Assembly: GCA_013339765.2 (NCBI GenBank)
Contig: CM023457.1
Span: forward strand, 41,776,144-41,840,143
Reading direction: 5' to 3'
DNA length: 64,000 bases
DNA from: Haemaphysalis longicornis
Lineage: Eukaryota > Arthropoda > Arachnida > Ixodida > Ixodidae
This document shows positions 10,704 through 21,665 of this stretch, in pieces; the stretch's first letter is position 1; every line of letters begins with the position of its first letter. Made by a program: the position numbers and the translations under genes. Under the pieces are notes generated by a model. The model did not search any database. It was not told the DNA's origin and worked only from the letters and a program-made list of their open reading frames with translations.

Positions 10704-10949
10704 GTCTGGGGAGCAGCCTGAATGCTCACTCCAGGGATCGTGACGAGGACGTTCAAGAGCCAGTGCCGGTACTCTCCTTGGTGAAGCAATGTGGATTCTT
10801 CAATGTGACAAAAGACATTTTTTACTGGCACTTGCATCCAGGGTATGTCTCCGACCTCAGAGTGACTGCTACTGTACCCAAGCGGAACGGCACACTACTG
10901 GTGCAACTCACGTGGACTTGGCCCGGAGCCCATATGCACATCGGCAATG
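10704..10949 (+). CDS. CLCA: CLCA-family protein, locus A, exon c (start of fibronectin III-like domain)
   Basis: The exon has 246 bases, phase 1 on both sides. It encodes a linker (LGSSLNAHSRDRDEDVQEPV), then YVSDLRVTATV and LVQLTWTWPGAHMHIGNG. This matches the CLCA segment PPxxITDLxA followed by xxxLTWTAPGDxxDxG at the start of the C-terminal fibronectin III-like domain. NVT is a possible glycosylation site, lost in locus B. The acceptor CAG is at 10701-10703 and the donor GTGAGC at 10950. Its paralogue at 45529-45774 has the same length and phase but about nine amino-acid replacements and almost no silent changes. I chose the boundaries because the phases of b, c and d all agree and both copies conserve both sites. 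Confidence 0.88.
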
Positions 10950-11689
10950 GTGAGCTTTCAACCCGCTTGCTGGACCGAGTGTGTTCTACTATGAAAGGGT
11001 AATCAGTGATCACTGGCACGATCATTGCAAAAGCTGGGCGCAGTACAAATAACCGTCCGTAATTTTTTTTCCGAGCGAAAACCTCTCCTCAAACTTCAGA
11101 CCTCAAAACTTGCTCTGAAACCTCACACGAATATCGCATATTTTGGTCTATTTTGCTTGACACCAAGGACAACCACAGTACGTACCTGTATACACAGTAA
11201 ATAAGGAAATATGTTCGCCTATGGGAAAATGCCGGCCAATTTAAACGTGCAAGCTGATCTTGGAACGACGGTGCCACCTGGGTTATGCAGAACGAAACTC
11301 GCGATGCCAAAACCAAATTTTGCAGATCTCACCTTTTTTGTCCCTAGCTTACGATGGCACAAATAGTTGCGTAACCGCTGATATGTCACAATGAAATATT
11401 CCAACGGTTCATCGTTGCAAAGAAAGATGTGCAGCAATTCAGAGAATTGTCTACTAATGTGTAGCACCCTAATGCTGCTAGTCTAGCTGACAGCTGGCCA
11501 GGGACTGCTGTGAAAACGCTATCGGTCTGATTCAGCGCACACGCAATGCAGCAGAGGCCGTTGGAGCCTTAGAACGAGGGTACCACCCCTACTGACCCCG
11601 TCATGAGCTGTAGCACGTAGCACAAGACCCCGGCGTAGTGGCGCCTAACCACTAAAAAATATCTTCCCTTCTCTCAAGCGCCAGTTCTT
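10950..11689. other. Intron of locus A, shared with segment B
   Basis: No gene recognised. It aligns with about 45775-46490. Confidence 0.6.
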
Positions 11690-12400
11690 TACAGCCAAAT
11701 TTCATGGTTTTTGTAAATTCTGTACTAGTGATTGTCTCCATTTACGCCATTACTTTAACGATTACAGGTGTTATTCCGCCAAATCTGCATATTTGTGTAG
11801 CTGAAGGGCGTTACACGGTTCGCTAGTTTCAGTATTTTTACTTTTCTCTGTTTTTGTTTTTTCAATATTCTCTTAAATAATTATCTTCACCGAAATTTGC
11901 ATTTTCTTGAAAATGCGGCGCGTACAATGTTCTCTATTTTTGAGATTTTTTATGTATTTTTATTTTCTGGTTTTTTAAATTCTGTTCGACCAATTATCTC
12001 TGTTTACGCTGTTAAAATGATTGAAAGTGGAATATCTGGAAAATCGGCATTATCGTGGAAATGCAAGGCGTTACACGGTTACACGTTACACGGTTTGTTT
12101 TTTGGTTTTTCGAAATTCTGTTCCACCAAATAACTCCATTTACGTTAATATAACTATTACAGATGAAACTTCTGCGAAATCTGCGGTATTGTGGAACTGC
12201 GTTGCGTTACAGGGTTCGCCATTTCCACAATTTTTTATATTTTTCCTATTCTTGGTATTTAAAATTTTTGTTTGACCAATTATCTCCGTTTACGCTATCA
12301 TAAGGAATAAAGGTGAACTTCCGTGAAATCTAAATTTTTCTGGAAATGCATGGCATTGCACGGTTAACCGTTTCATTCTATTTTTTATTTTTGCTTTCTT
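11690..12400. repeat. Degenerate tandem repeat, units of about 130-160 bp, segment A
   Basis: A motif series recurs about four times: AAATTCTGTTCGACCAATTA, then ATCTCCGTTTACGCTATTA, then AAATCTGCATTATTGTGGAA, then ATGCAAGGCGTTACACGGTT. Unit starts are near 11719, 11977, 12113 and 12265. A single dispersed unit is at about 15340-15480. It is duplicated at about 46500-47200. Confidence 0.7.
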
Positions 12401-12869
12401 TTTTTTTTGCTTAGACGACAGCGTGAATTGCTTGGAAAATTGTCCTTGTTAGGGCCGCGAAATACTGCGTAGTGAGAGCATCTGAACTCGTTCACCACCT
12501 AGTTCTTAGCACAGTAAAATTTAAACAACGGCCAGTGTAATTGAAACTTGTAAATGGCACATTACTTAAATGTTTTTCATACGATTCGAAAGGAGATAAA
12601 ACAAATCCAACGTTTATTGGCAACGATGAACTGTGGGAATATTCTATACGACTGGCATCAGCTGTTATGCTACTATTTTAGATTTGGGGGCGAAAAATGT
12701 CCGACCTTGCGCCCTATTCGGTTCAGGTGGTGCCCCTTTTGTTCTGCATATTCCAGTTGGCGCTGTCCTTCCAAGAAACACAGCTTCTTCCAAAAAGAGG
12801 GACAAGATGTGTGTTTTTGTCTTTTCAATCTTGAATCTTGTCCTTTTGCATCTTGTCCTTCTAAGGCAA
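12401..12869. other. Intron, no gene recognised
   Basis: Similarity to segment B ends at 12584, the left edge of the 7.5-kb stretch missing from B. The rest shows no recognisable feature. Confidence 0.5.
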
Positions 12870-13320
12870 ATGGCAAGATGTGGGAAAACATGCAGGGCAA
12901 AACCTCGTGGTTATAGCCGGAGGAGCCAATGATGTTCTGCAGGGAAGAGGCGCTGGAGTGCGGAAGCAACTAAAAAAGTGGGTGAAAGAGCTTCGGGCGC
13001 TGCGCCCAAATGTGCAGGTGGTTGTGAGCATGGTACCCGAGATCATTGGGAGTGGGGAGCACGGGGGAAGTTCTGGCAGTAAACCGCGACATACGGAAGC
13101 TGAGCAAGACACTGAGTTTCGCTGTCGTAGATATCAATAGTGATGTCCGACGGGTGGAATGGAAAAGGGCGTTTCAGCATGGCGGAGTTCACTTCAGTGG
13201 GTGGTGAGAGCAGCCATCGGTCGACGACGAGCGGCCCGAGTGGTGGCTTTTTTAGGGGGGCCGCAGCACTTTGCGAAGATCTTGTCGCCACCCCCCCGCG
13301 ACCAATAACACACTATTCCT
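12870..13320 (+). pseudogene. LINE ORF1 fragment with SGNH-hydrolase-like domain
   Basis: One frame reads GQNLVVIAGGANDVLQGRGA then VQVVVSMVPEIIG. After a frame change near 13075 another reads VLAVNRDIRKLSKTLSFAVV then HGGVHFSG. GAND resembles the GxND block, and the GVHFS stretch sits where the final DxxH block would be. SGNH (esterase) domains are known from ORF1 of CR1-group LINEs, and I recall similar sequences in tick retrotransposons. Several stops and at least one frameshift make it a relic. It is absent from segment B because of the deletion. Confidence 0.65.
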
Positions 13321-13482
13321 TGCCCCTCCTTTTTTGACGAAATTAGTTTTTTTATCAATCCATTAGGCAGGCCAATACACAAGACACCATTGCCCTGCGA
13401 ACGCGGTGTAACAGGTTAAGCACAATTGAATCTTAATGTTTTGCTTTTATTATGGTGAACATAAAGGCAAAATATTAAGCAA

Positions 13483-13845
13483 GCAGGGGTGAGACAGCTG
13501 CGCATATTGCGCGGCTATGATACAAATTCATTTTTCTGCACTATGCTGCTCCGAAAGCTTTAAAATTGTGATAATTTCGCTAAACTGCTCCAAAACAGTC
13601 TGAGAGCCAAGGATTTTGACCCTCCCGTCAGTTCCACTGGGGAAAAATGGTTACTGACGGCAAAATTTTCTAACAGCCCTATGGTGATGCTGTTTGTAAA
13701 TGCTGAATTGGGATTGATAATTCAATAGAAACCCGGCATAAAATTGTCGCCGGGATAGTTTTTTCACGAGCCACTATGTCAGGTTGCACATGTTATATTC
13801 TGTGAGTTTTTAAAGATTTCCTATTGAAACCCATTGCAAGTCCTG
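13483..13845. mobile_element. Fragment of a hAT-like element (CAGGGGTG end)
   Basis: It begins CAGGGGTGAGACAGCTGCGC and is similar along its length to the left part of the element at 24067-25577, including the CTGCTCCAAAACAGTC block. The right end is missing. Confidence 0.6.
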
Positions 13846-13858
13846 TATATATATATAT

Positions 13859-13889
<31 letters not shown>
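13845..13889. repeat. (AT)n microsatellite
   Basis: Nearly pure AT repeat. A second short AT tract is at about 14115-14134. Confidence 0.9.
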
Positions 13890-14106
13890 CCCGCCGTGGC
13901 GGCTAAGGCGTTGCGCTGTGAGCACGTGGTCGCGGTTTCGATTCCGGCTGCGTCAGCCGTTTTTCTGATGGAGGTGAAAAGCAAAAACGCCCGTGTGTAC
14001 GAGATCTCGGCGCACGATAAAGATCCCAGGTGGTCCAAATTAACCCGGGAGCCTCACTACGGCTCGCCTCATCGCCTGCGTTGCATCGGCGCGTTTAAAC
14101 ATATTA
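13890..14106 (+). mobile_element. tRNA-derived SINE (tick Ruka-like)
   Basis: It starts CCCGCCGTGGCGGCTAAGGC, has a box-B-like GGTTTCGATTCC, then the body motif CGTGTGTACGAGATCTCGGC and AGATCCCAGGTGGTCCAAAT, and ends in GGCGCGTTTAAAC. It is the same family as 49259-49502 but more decayed, and it is embedded between AT microsatellites. Confidence 0.8.
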
Positions 14107-14169
14107 CATAAATATAATATATATATATATATATCATACGTATTTATTTCGATGCACGCTAATGATTCC

Positions 14170-14216
14170 TAAGGGTCAAAATTAATCCGGAGTCCCTTCA
14201 CTACAGGGGGCCTCAA
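14170..14216 (+). mobile_element. SINE body fragment
   Basis: GGTCAAAATTAATCCGGAGT followed by CCCTTCACTACAGGG matches the 3' body of the same SINE family. Confidence 0.65.
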
Positions 14217-15539
14217 GCCGGGGTGTAGAGCTCCGTCCTTCAAGCCCCCTAACGTCAATCTGATTTTCATTTCGAGTGAGTGTGGCTTGGCCTAATTTTG
14301 ATGACTGAATGAATTACACATATGTATGAGCTCTGCATGCAAGTGACGATGTCTCCATCTGTAAGGAATGTAAAATAACACTCAGGTGCAGTTCACAAGT
14401 CGCTGATCAAAAAACTGCTGCCAAGGGGTAGCGAGAGACTGCAGCCTTTTTCAGGGCTCAGGAAACAAGAAACCTATTTATATCAAGGTGAACATATAAC
14501 AACTTTTTCATTCCTAAAATATTACGTGATGTATTCAACTTCAAAACCAACCTCAACCTCAAATGATGATTAGGTACCGAAACTGTGGCTAATGGCACTT
14601 TGGTGATACTGCGGGGGGAGGGGTAGCAGGCGGGCGTCACCAGCGCCGGTAGGAAGGTGGGGTGGGTCCCGCCACCACACGCAGAGGTAGACACCAGCAG
14701 ACTAGATTGAGGCAAACGCAAGCCCATAGGCTACACACAGTGGCTAAATTGAACCCCTTGCAAGGTAGAGACAGGTACACGCCCCGTGTGCCGTTCATGC
14801 AAGGCCATCGCCAATCAACAACACATATTATAGGAGTATCCCCTCTCTGGACAAATTAGACCCTACACTGAACAGTGGACTGGGCTCCCAAAATACAAGG
14901 GAAGAGCACCATGGCCTGGTGCCTTCACTGAGAAGGCCTCAGTGGGAGCTTCGACGAGGCGCGAAGACTCCGTAAGGCTCTCCGGCAGCGCAATTCTGTT
15001 TCGTTTTGCTAAAAATAAAATTCTCTCTCTCTCTGTCTTTGTCAAGGCCTTCCTAACTCCAGAGACAGTTTCCCTCTCCCCCTTCTCCTAGACCTTTCTC
15101 TCGGTATCAGTCCAGCGGTTCTTTCATCTTACCACTTGGCCAGCCCGATTCCATTCCTCTATTTTCTTTGAACTATGTTATAATCTACTCCATTGTGTTC
15201 CTTGATCGTGGACGCTCGTTTCCTGCTTCCAAGATTTACTGCTATCATTCTTCATTCAACTGCCCGTTGAGCCGACGTATGCTTTGTGTAAGATGCATAT
15301 TTTTGATTTTGTCAGGATTATGTTTATAATTTCTACTCATTTCTCTTGTTCCTGGGTTTTTAAAAATTCTGTTAGACCGGTTATGTCCATTTGCTTCAAT
15401 ATAACGTATATTTGTTGTTTTTCCGCAAGTTGTACATTTTGAAGGAAATGCAGGGTGTTTCACGGTCCTGGATATGGGGGTATTGGGCAAAGAATGCTAC
15501 GCATTACCCGACTGATTTTTTAGAGCATTTATTTATTTT
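14217..15539. other. Intron, little recognised
   Basis: No gene recognised. A short CT tract is at about 15023-15034. One dispersed unit of the 11690-12400 repeat is at about 15340-15480. Confidence 0.5.
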
Positions 15540-16239
15540 CTTTATTGAGATACCCTAAGGGCCAAAAAGGCATTACATAGGTGGGTTGCACGTCAAAAAA
15601 TAACTTGTATACTACAAATGTGAAATGACTGCCGGTGAAAAGCCAGTAAATACAGCAGTGTTGTAAAAGAAGGAAAAGAAAATGCAAAGGAATATGGGTA
15701 CACTACTAGAGCTGATGTTCACTTTCTAAGAGCGCCAACAGTGCACTCTGGAAAGAGAATAGCTCGGTTAGGTTTGCCACATTTGCAGCCAACATATTCC
15801 GCTCAGCAATACTAAGCGGTAAGGATGAATTTTGGGATTTGTTAGTTTTCGCGGAACATGGGCGTGACTTTATGCGTGCGATCGATGCGTGCTGAGACGT
15901 AAGTAGCGGGGTGAACATGATTTCTGAAAGGCAATGAATCACTGTGATAGAGCAATGCAAAACGATAAGCGACAGTATTTTCGCGTTGCGAAGGGGGGGG
16001 GGGAAGCGTTGAGGGACGCTTTTATTGCTGGAACACTTCTATATCGGAAATAAGACGAACGAATAAACCGTGCCACTTTGTGCTCTACTCACCCCAGAAT
16101 GGCTGTTTAATATTCATGGTGCGGGTGCCATGTAATAGAAGCGTACTCTAACGAAGGATGAAGTAAAGAAATGCATGCATGCTGCTCAGTTTCAGAGTTT
16201 GCAAGGTGTAAACGTTAAGAAAAACACCGAGACACTTAA

Positions 16240-17651
16240 AGGGACAGACAACCCATTTTTGTCGAGTATATATCCATATCCCAAATGAAAGGGCATCACT
16301 TACAGCACCTTGACGAGAAACGGTTTTGCTGACAACGCCCTACAACTCCTAAAATCGAAATTTTAGATCTACGAGCCGTATGTGTCCCTCCCAAAAATAA
16401 TGCTGGCAACCATGACATAGAGTAGCTCGGCAACATACTTTTGTCTTGATGTGAAATGACAAACGGTATTTAAAAACTTGTCCCCAGGTGAAAATGTATG
16501 AATCGCAGGCTTTCCTGTTCCTTGTGTTTTTTAATGCAACGGTCTATTTTGCACGAATGCGCCATCTGTTAGGATAGACGATAGGTAGAATCTGTCTTCA
16601 CGTTGTGGAGGGGGGAAGTTCGATTCTACCCGGGCGCGACGTTTTTAGATGCGACGCATCTCTTTAACTCGCCTTGTCCCTCCGGCGTCTTCCGTCGTCC
16701 GTATTCCGCATCCCTCCCCCATTCTCCTCGCCGCGCCAGCTGCGCGCTAACGCCGCTCTCACCGCAGCGCCATCTGCGTGTTAGCTCTCGCTCCAGTCGC
16801 CGTGCCAGCTGTGCGTCAGCGCGCGTTAGCGCTCGGTTAAACATCTAACACACGCGCATGCGCTGCTCTCTCTCATTCCCTTCACCGTTAACGCGCGGTA
16901 CATATAAACGCGGTAACTGCGCCGCCTCGCTCAGTCGTTCCGCCGCTCCGATTACCTCCGATGATTTGAATGGAGACTAACAGGCCTGCTATCGCGATGG
17001 TCGGCGCAACCGTACGTAATATAATGGAAACAACAACAAAATGACACGCTAAATGGAAACAACATAACGGAAATGCAACGGAAAGCCCCACGATGCGTCG
17101 CATCTACCCATGGATCCCCTCGCCGGAAGATGGTGTAAATTTTTTTAAGCTGCTGTTGGCGTATTTGGAAACTAAAATATTTCGGCAGAACAAACGCCCC
17201 TGACTCAGGCAGAATCGTCAAAGGTCCTTCACTGGGTCTGTTTACTGAATGCCTCCGTTGATTCTGGGTATGGAGGCTGTTAGCCACACTGAAAGCGACC
17301 CAGCGACGGCGGGCGGTGTGTCTTTAAAGTTTTCCACATAATGTTTAGAAATACATATACAATCTAACCTTGTACAAATGCTTGTGTTAAAAGGGTTTCA
17401 ATGCGAAATGAACGTTTCAGCAGTTACAATAGGTGCTAGGTTTGCAGGTCACGTGACAGGGACACATATTGTAGCGTCAAGTTTCGATACTACGAACTGC
17501 CACCCTTTCGATTTCAGGAAGTTTGCTGCCAAATTAAAATTATTTCCGCCAATTTGTTTAGAAATTGCTTGTGGTTACCGGGCTATATAAAACACTGGCT
17601 TTCATATGAGCTAGAGAACATATACGCGACAAAAATCGGTTGTCTGTCCCT
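16240..17651. mobile_element. TTAA-flanked DNA transposon, non-autonomous (1412 bp)
   Basis: The terminal inverted repeats are AGGGACAGACAACC at the left and its complement at the right, extending into ATTTTTGTCG. TTAA at 16236-16239 and 17652-17655 flanks it directly. A TTAA target is typical of piggyBac and Kolobok-type elements. No transposase is seen. It sits within the CR1-like LINE. Confidence 0.82.
16646..17106. mobile_element. Nested MITE-like element, 461 bp
   Basis: Both ends carry TAGATGCGACGCATC (16646-16660; inverted at 17092-17106). The interior is GC-rich, with CTCGCCTTGTCC and CCATTCTCCTCGCCGCGCC blocks. It is related to sequences at 6311-6500, 51610-52000 and 53570-53806, and lies inside the TTAA-flanked element. 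No clear target duplication was found. Confidence 0.6.
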
Positions 17652-18470
17652 TTAAACGACAGGACTGGCTCGATGCTCGTATTGCAATAGTGTACTGATT
17701 TGTGGTTAAATAGTTAGAGGACGTAAACGTTACATGCTCAGTTTTATCTTTCTTAATCTTCATTTGCCAGGTACAACACCACTCAGATAACCTTGTTAAG
17801 TCGGTCTGGAGCGTAGTTATTTCAGCCGGATCTGACATAAATTATGCAGTCATCTTCGAAAAGGCCGACATTTGAGGCAATGTTATCAGCTATGTCATTT
17901 ACGTATATCAAGAGTAGAGGGCCTAGGACGGATCCCTGTGGTACACCGGTATTCACAGGTCTGCGGCTAGATACAAGGTGGTTGAGTTTAACTGATTGAA
18001 AACGGCTTGTTAAATTCTTCTGTTGTCCGGCTGTCAATTTGAAGGTTGGAGAGCTTCAGCAGATGGTCTTATGGGGCACAGAATCAAAAGCTTTCGAATA
18101 ATCAATGAATAAAGCATCAACTTAAAGTGAAGAATGCAGTGAGCGGTGGAGGTCGTTCACTAGCTCACAGCGCCCTTTGGCATGATCGCTCGCGCCTAAA
18201 CCAATGGTGGTTTTCAAACGGAAGATCATTTTTTGTTGAGGTGAGCCATTACATGGTGATAAAGAATTTGCTCTAGTAGCTTGCTGCATATTGACGTCAG
18301 AAAAATAGCACGGTAATTATCTGGTTGGCTGCTATCACCAGATTTAAAAATCGGTACAACATGGGCGTTTTCCAACCGTCCGGTATGCATCCAGTGTCGA
18401 TTGACGGCTGTAACATTAGAGATAATAGAAAGGATGAAAGATGATAGGTAAAGTTTAACAGTTTCGAACT
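17652..18470 (-). pseudogene. CR1-like LINE reverse transcriptase fragment
   Basis: Minus-strand frames read DALFIDYSKAFDSVPH, then RPVNTGVPQGSVLGPLLLIY, then LTRLSEWCCTWQMKIKKDKT. These are the reverse transcriptase palm and fingers blocks. The (F/Y)xDD active site is degraded: the frame reads FEDDCIIY where FADD is expected. Stops and frame changes throughout show that it is dead. Confidence 0.85.
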
Positions 18471-18476
18471 AATATT

Positions 18477-18890
18477 GTCACGTGGCCAAAGACGACGTGG
18501 TTGTCTTCGAGGAATACACGTTTATTGGAGCGAACTTGTGCTCCCCCAACAACTCAAAGTATACAGAGGCGGCGAAGCAGCAGTCAATAAAGTGACGTAC
18601 GTATGCGAGCTACGGCGAGTCGAATACCTACCCTGGCGTCTGCTCTGCAGGCTTTTTATCTTTCGGCGCGCGTGGTTCTTGAACCGTCTATTTGCATCGA
18701 GAACATTGTAAATCCAAAAAGATTATTCCGGGCTGTTCACGTTAGATCGGAATGCTCTCCGTATCAGAACAGATAACACATGCGGCACAGAAAGAATGGT
18801 ACACGCGCTTCTCTTGGCACTGAGATAACAGAGACCGGCGCAGACGGGCGGTAAAAGCAAAACATAAACCCAGTGCATGGTTCGTGGCAA
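18477..18890. other. Insertion of unknown type within the LINE
   Basis: LINE similarity stops at about 18476 and resumes near 18890-18970 (minus strand, GVPIVVTENGVARAIERL). The inserted piece starts TGTCACGTGGCC. It could be a solo long terminal repeat, but I could not find a matching end or target duplication. Confidence 0.35.
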
Positions 18891-19456
18891 TAGCATCGGA
18901 CCTGGGCTTGTGCTGTGCGATAGGCGCTCAATCGCTCGAGCTACACCATTTTCAGTGACAACGATGGGAACACCTGGGAAGGGTATCGAGATTTGTTCAG
19001 GGGTTATTGAGTTGTCTATAGGCTGTTAGTGATAAATACTACCCTAAAATATAAGTAAAACGTTCAGCTTATTCAACTTAGCTAATAAAGGCGTACCTAC
19101 ATCGCTTTCTAATAGAGGAATTTTGGTTGTGCATTTGTGGATTATGGTGCGCCAGAACTTTTTAGGGTTTGTTTTTAGCATGCTTATAATACTTGTTTTC
19201 AGCTTCCAGGCTTTCGGTAAGCCCGCTACTTTTGTATACAGGTCCAATCCTCAGGCTTTCCAGACCGCCTGGCCTTTCTATACCATCTTTTATTTTGTTT
19301 AAACACTCTTTAACTTCATGTGGAGACCATGGGTCGTTAGTTGTGTTCTGATGGCTAGTTTTGGCACAGTACGCTCCAAACATTTCTGTCAAGTCTGCCT
19401 GAAAGCCGCTAGCATTTCATTCACCTTTTCTTCGTCAGCGCGTGCGTAATCGAGTA

Positions 19457-20301
19457 CAGTTAAACCTGGATGCAACGATCCTCTGTGTAACGAATTCCTG
19501 CGTTTAACGAAGTTTTTCTATTCACCATTGCCAGCCCCATTGAAACCCTTGTTTTTACGGCCTCTGTGTCACGATGGCGTTGCGGCGGTTAACCTCGATG
19601 TTAAAAATTCGCTACGCTGTTTATCCATTGTTTTTTTACTTTTTATACAAAATCGGTTTAAGAAATGCACTAATTTCGCGAATTTCGCCCGCACGACAAA
19701 CTACTGTGTGTTTCCACGTGTGGTAACAGTGCTAGTTAGGTGCTGGCCTGGCTGTCAGCGTGTGGTCGCGCATCTATACAGCTGTCTGTGGTATCGGTTC
19801 GTAGGTGATGATTTCTGCTGCCAGTTTGTCTTTCCAGCCTGAGCTCGTTATTTTAAATGCCGTCTCCGTTGACGAGAAAGAACAATGTCGCCACCCTTTA
19901 TGTTATCGCAGCTAGCACCCTCTCAAGTGCAGAAAAGAGCAATAAATACGCGAAAAGCATTCTTTCATCACAAGTTTCGTTCCTGAAACGCCGTAAGGCA
20001 CCGAAAAGTGTCAAACGCCAAAGTGATACTTAAGTTACATTTGTGAATACGGGGTAAGTGACCTTGCTTCTATGGAGAGCCGTGTAGAGACTTACCTCGT
20101 GGGAATGCAGCAGGCGGAAACCACGCAGTTTTTCAGTGAAATAAATCTTTGCAGGGTGAGTCCACTGAGGCTGGTGTTTAGCACTTTGGTCTCGTTTCTT
20201 CACTCACGTGAGCCTTAACTCGAAACCTGCATGTAACAGAAACCCGCATGTAACGAAAAATTGTAAATTCGTTGTCAACTTCGTTAAATCCAGGTTTAAC
20301 T
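19457..20301. mobile_element. Pogo/Tigger-like non-autonomous transposon (845 bp)
   Basis: The ends are CAGTTAAACCTGGAT at the left and its complement ATCCAGGTTTAACTG at the right, each flanked by TA. This agrees with Tc1/mariner-superfamily insertion at TA and with the pogo/Tigger-type end. The following AACGAA motifs are reiterated at both ends. No transposase is encoded. It interrupts the LINE endonuclease. In segment B only the right end survives (47373-47585). Confidence 0.8.
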
Positions 20302-20830
20302 GTATGCACATCCCAAATCTTGTTTTATGGGGATGTGGTAGTGGCAGTGTGCAGTGAAGGATGTTGTGATCGCTGATTTCTTCTAGTATATGCATGGAGG
20401 TACTATCGGGATTATTGGTTAAAACTAGACCCAATGTATGACCACCGCGTGAAGGCTCAAGTACAAGCGGCGTTAATTGAAAAAAGCTGCATCATATGGA
20501 AGGGTAATTAAAGCCTCCAGCCAAGATGATTATGTAATCGGGAAATTTCGCTGTACCTTCCTCGAGCGAGATAGCTGGGCATTCGATAAACTCGGATCGA
20601 CTGTCGGGGAGGCGTTACCAGGCACCGAAGGTGTATTTTATCCAATTTTAACAGGCAGACATCCAGACAAGCTGAAGAGCAGAATGTACCGTTATTATCT
20701 TTGGTTTATAATTTTCTTTTATTGCTATCACACCTTGAGTCAATCCTGTCCTTTCGGAATTGGCTTGGAAAAAATTGGCCTGGTAGAGCAAGCTCGCTGT
20801 TATGTTAACTGAAGGTCACGTTTCGGTGCC
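20302..20830 (-). pseudogene. CR1-like LINE endonuclease fragment, segment A
   Basis: The minus strand reads LGLVLTNNPDSTSMHILEEI then SDHNILHCTLPLPHPHK, containing the SDH block of LINE endonucleases. Upstream, GGFNYPSI stands where the catalytic GDFN block belongs, so the catalytic aspartate is lost. Confidence 0.75.
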
Positions 20831-20859
20831 AATGACCATGTCAGCTGACCAGGTGTGAA

Positions 20860-21660
20860 TACGTGCCTTCAAAGCGTCGACGTTTGTCCCAATAATGGAT
20901 AGCCCATAGGAAGTAAGCGGTTGGTTCTCCACTCGTACTTGTCATCGACGGGCTGTTCCCTCCTTGTGGAGACCTGGAAGACAACACTGCCTGTCGCCGC
21001 GTTGTACGGAAAAATACGGCCTCGAAAATGGAGGCTATGGAAACGTGCCTGAAAGCGCTCGCTTTCCTCGCGACTACCCTTGGCAAACTCTCTTTTTTTT
21101 CGCGCCAACTGGATTCTCGGCGAAAAATGCATGCCAAATCCTCCGGCCAATCTTTTGGCGACTTTTGAGCTTGCTAGCATTGCTCACGCTTCACTTTTTT
21201 ATTTGAAATTTAGGAACCTGACAATAATGGGTCGCTGGAAATTTGGTCGCGGTAGGCCCACATGAAGGGCTGTCGATCTCGCAGGTGTTAAGCTTAAGGT
21301 GTGTAGTGAGGAAATTACAATTTCTTCAGATTCTTTATAGCCTTTCTTCTCAACCTCGGGGAGGCCCTTCACGATGAGGTTGTCTCTTCGCATTCAGCTG
21401 CTACATCGACGTAACGAGCTCTTCACTAGTTTTTTGGAGGCTGTTTGGTTTGTCGAACCGAATCGTTTACAGCATCAAAATTATTTGTGAACTGAGGAAA
21501 AGTGGTGATTTTCGGCTCGACTGAACTAATCTTGGCGTAATGTTTGCTACATTTTCTTTTAATTCACCGAGTGCGGAAGTAGTTTCAAGATGTGGTTGCT
21601 TGGGAATATGAGTAACATCTATGTTGGCGTCGTCTAAATCCACAAAGCAGAACCAACGCA
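20860..21660 (-). pseudogene. CR1-like LINE ORF1 fragment, segment A
   Basis: Minus-strand frames contain RRDNLIVKGLPEVEKKGYKE, VGLPRPNFQRPIIVRFLNFK, and LARKKREFAKGSREESERFQ with FRGRIFPYNAATGSVV. This arrangement is typical of coiled-coil/RRM-type ORF1 proteins of LINEs. The reading is in three frames with gaps. The copy in segment B is at about 48210-48960. Confidence 0.75.
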
Positions 21661-21665
21661 AGACA

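Larger units (their letters stand above)
15540..21665 (-). pseudogene. CR1-like LINE, decayed, with nested insertions
   Basis: Minus-strand readings occur in retrotransposon order from right to left: ORF1 (21.66-20.86 kb), endonuclease (about 20.5-20.3 kb), a linker (19.4-18.9 kb), reverse transcriptase (18.47-17.66 kb), and a 3' end near 15540-15600 with AATGCCTTTTTGGCCCTTAG and a terminal AATAAAG. Three insertions interrupt it: 19457-20301, about 18477-18890 and 16240-17651. All domains carry stops and frameshifts. Its 5' half is also present in segment B (47.59-49.0 kb), so the insertion predates the segmental duplication. Confidence 0.75.

Noticed and set aside
18477..18960. Solo LTR of a Gypsy-like retrotransposon
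   Set aside because: The TGTCACGTGG start is suggestive, but I could not locate the matching end or a 4-6 bp target duplication, so it is left as an unknown insertion.
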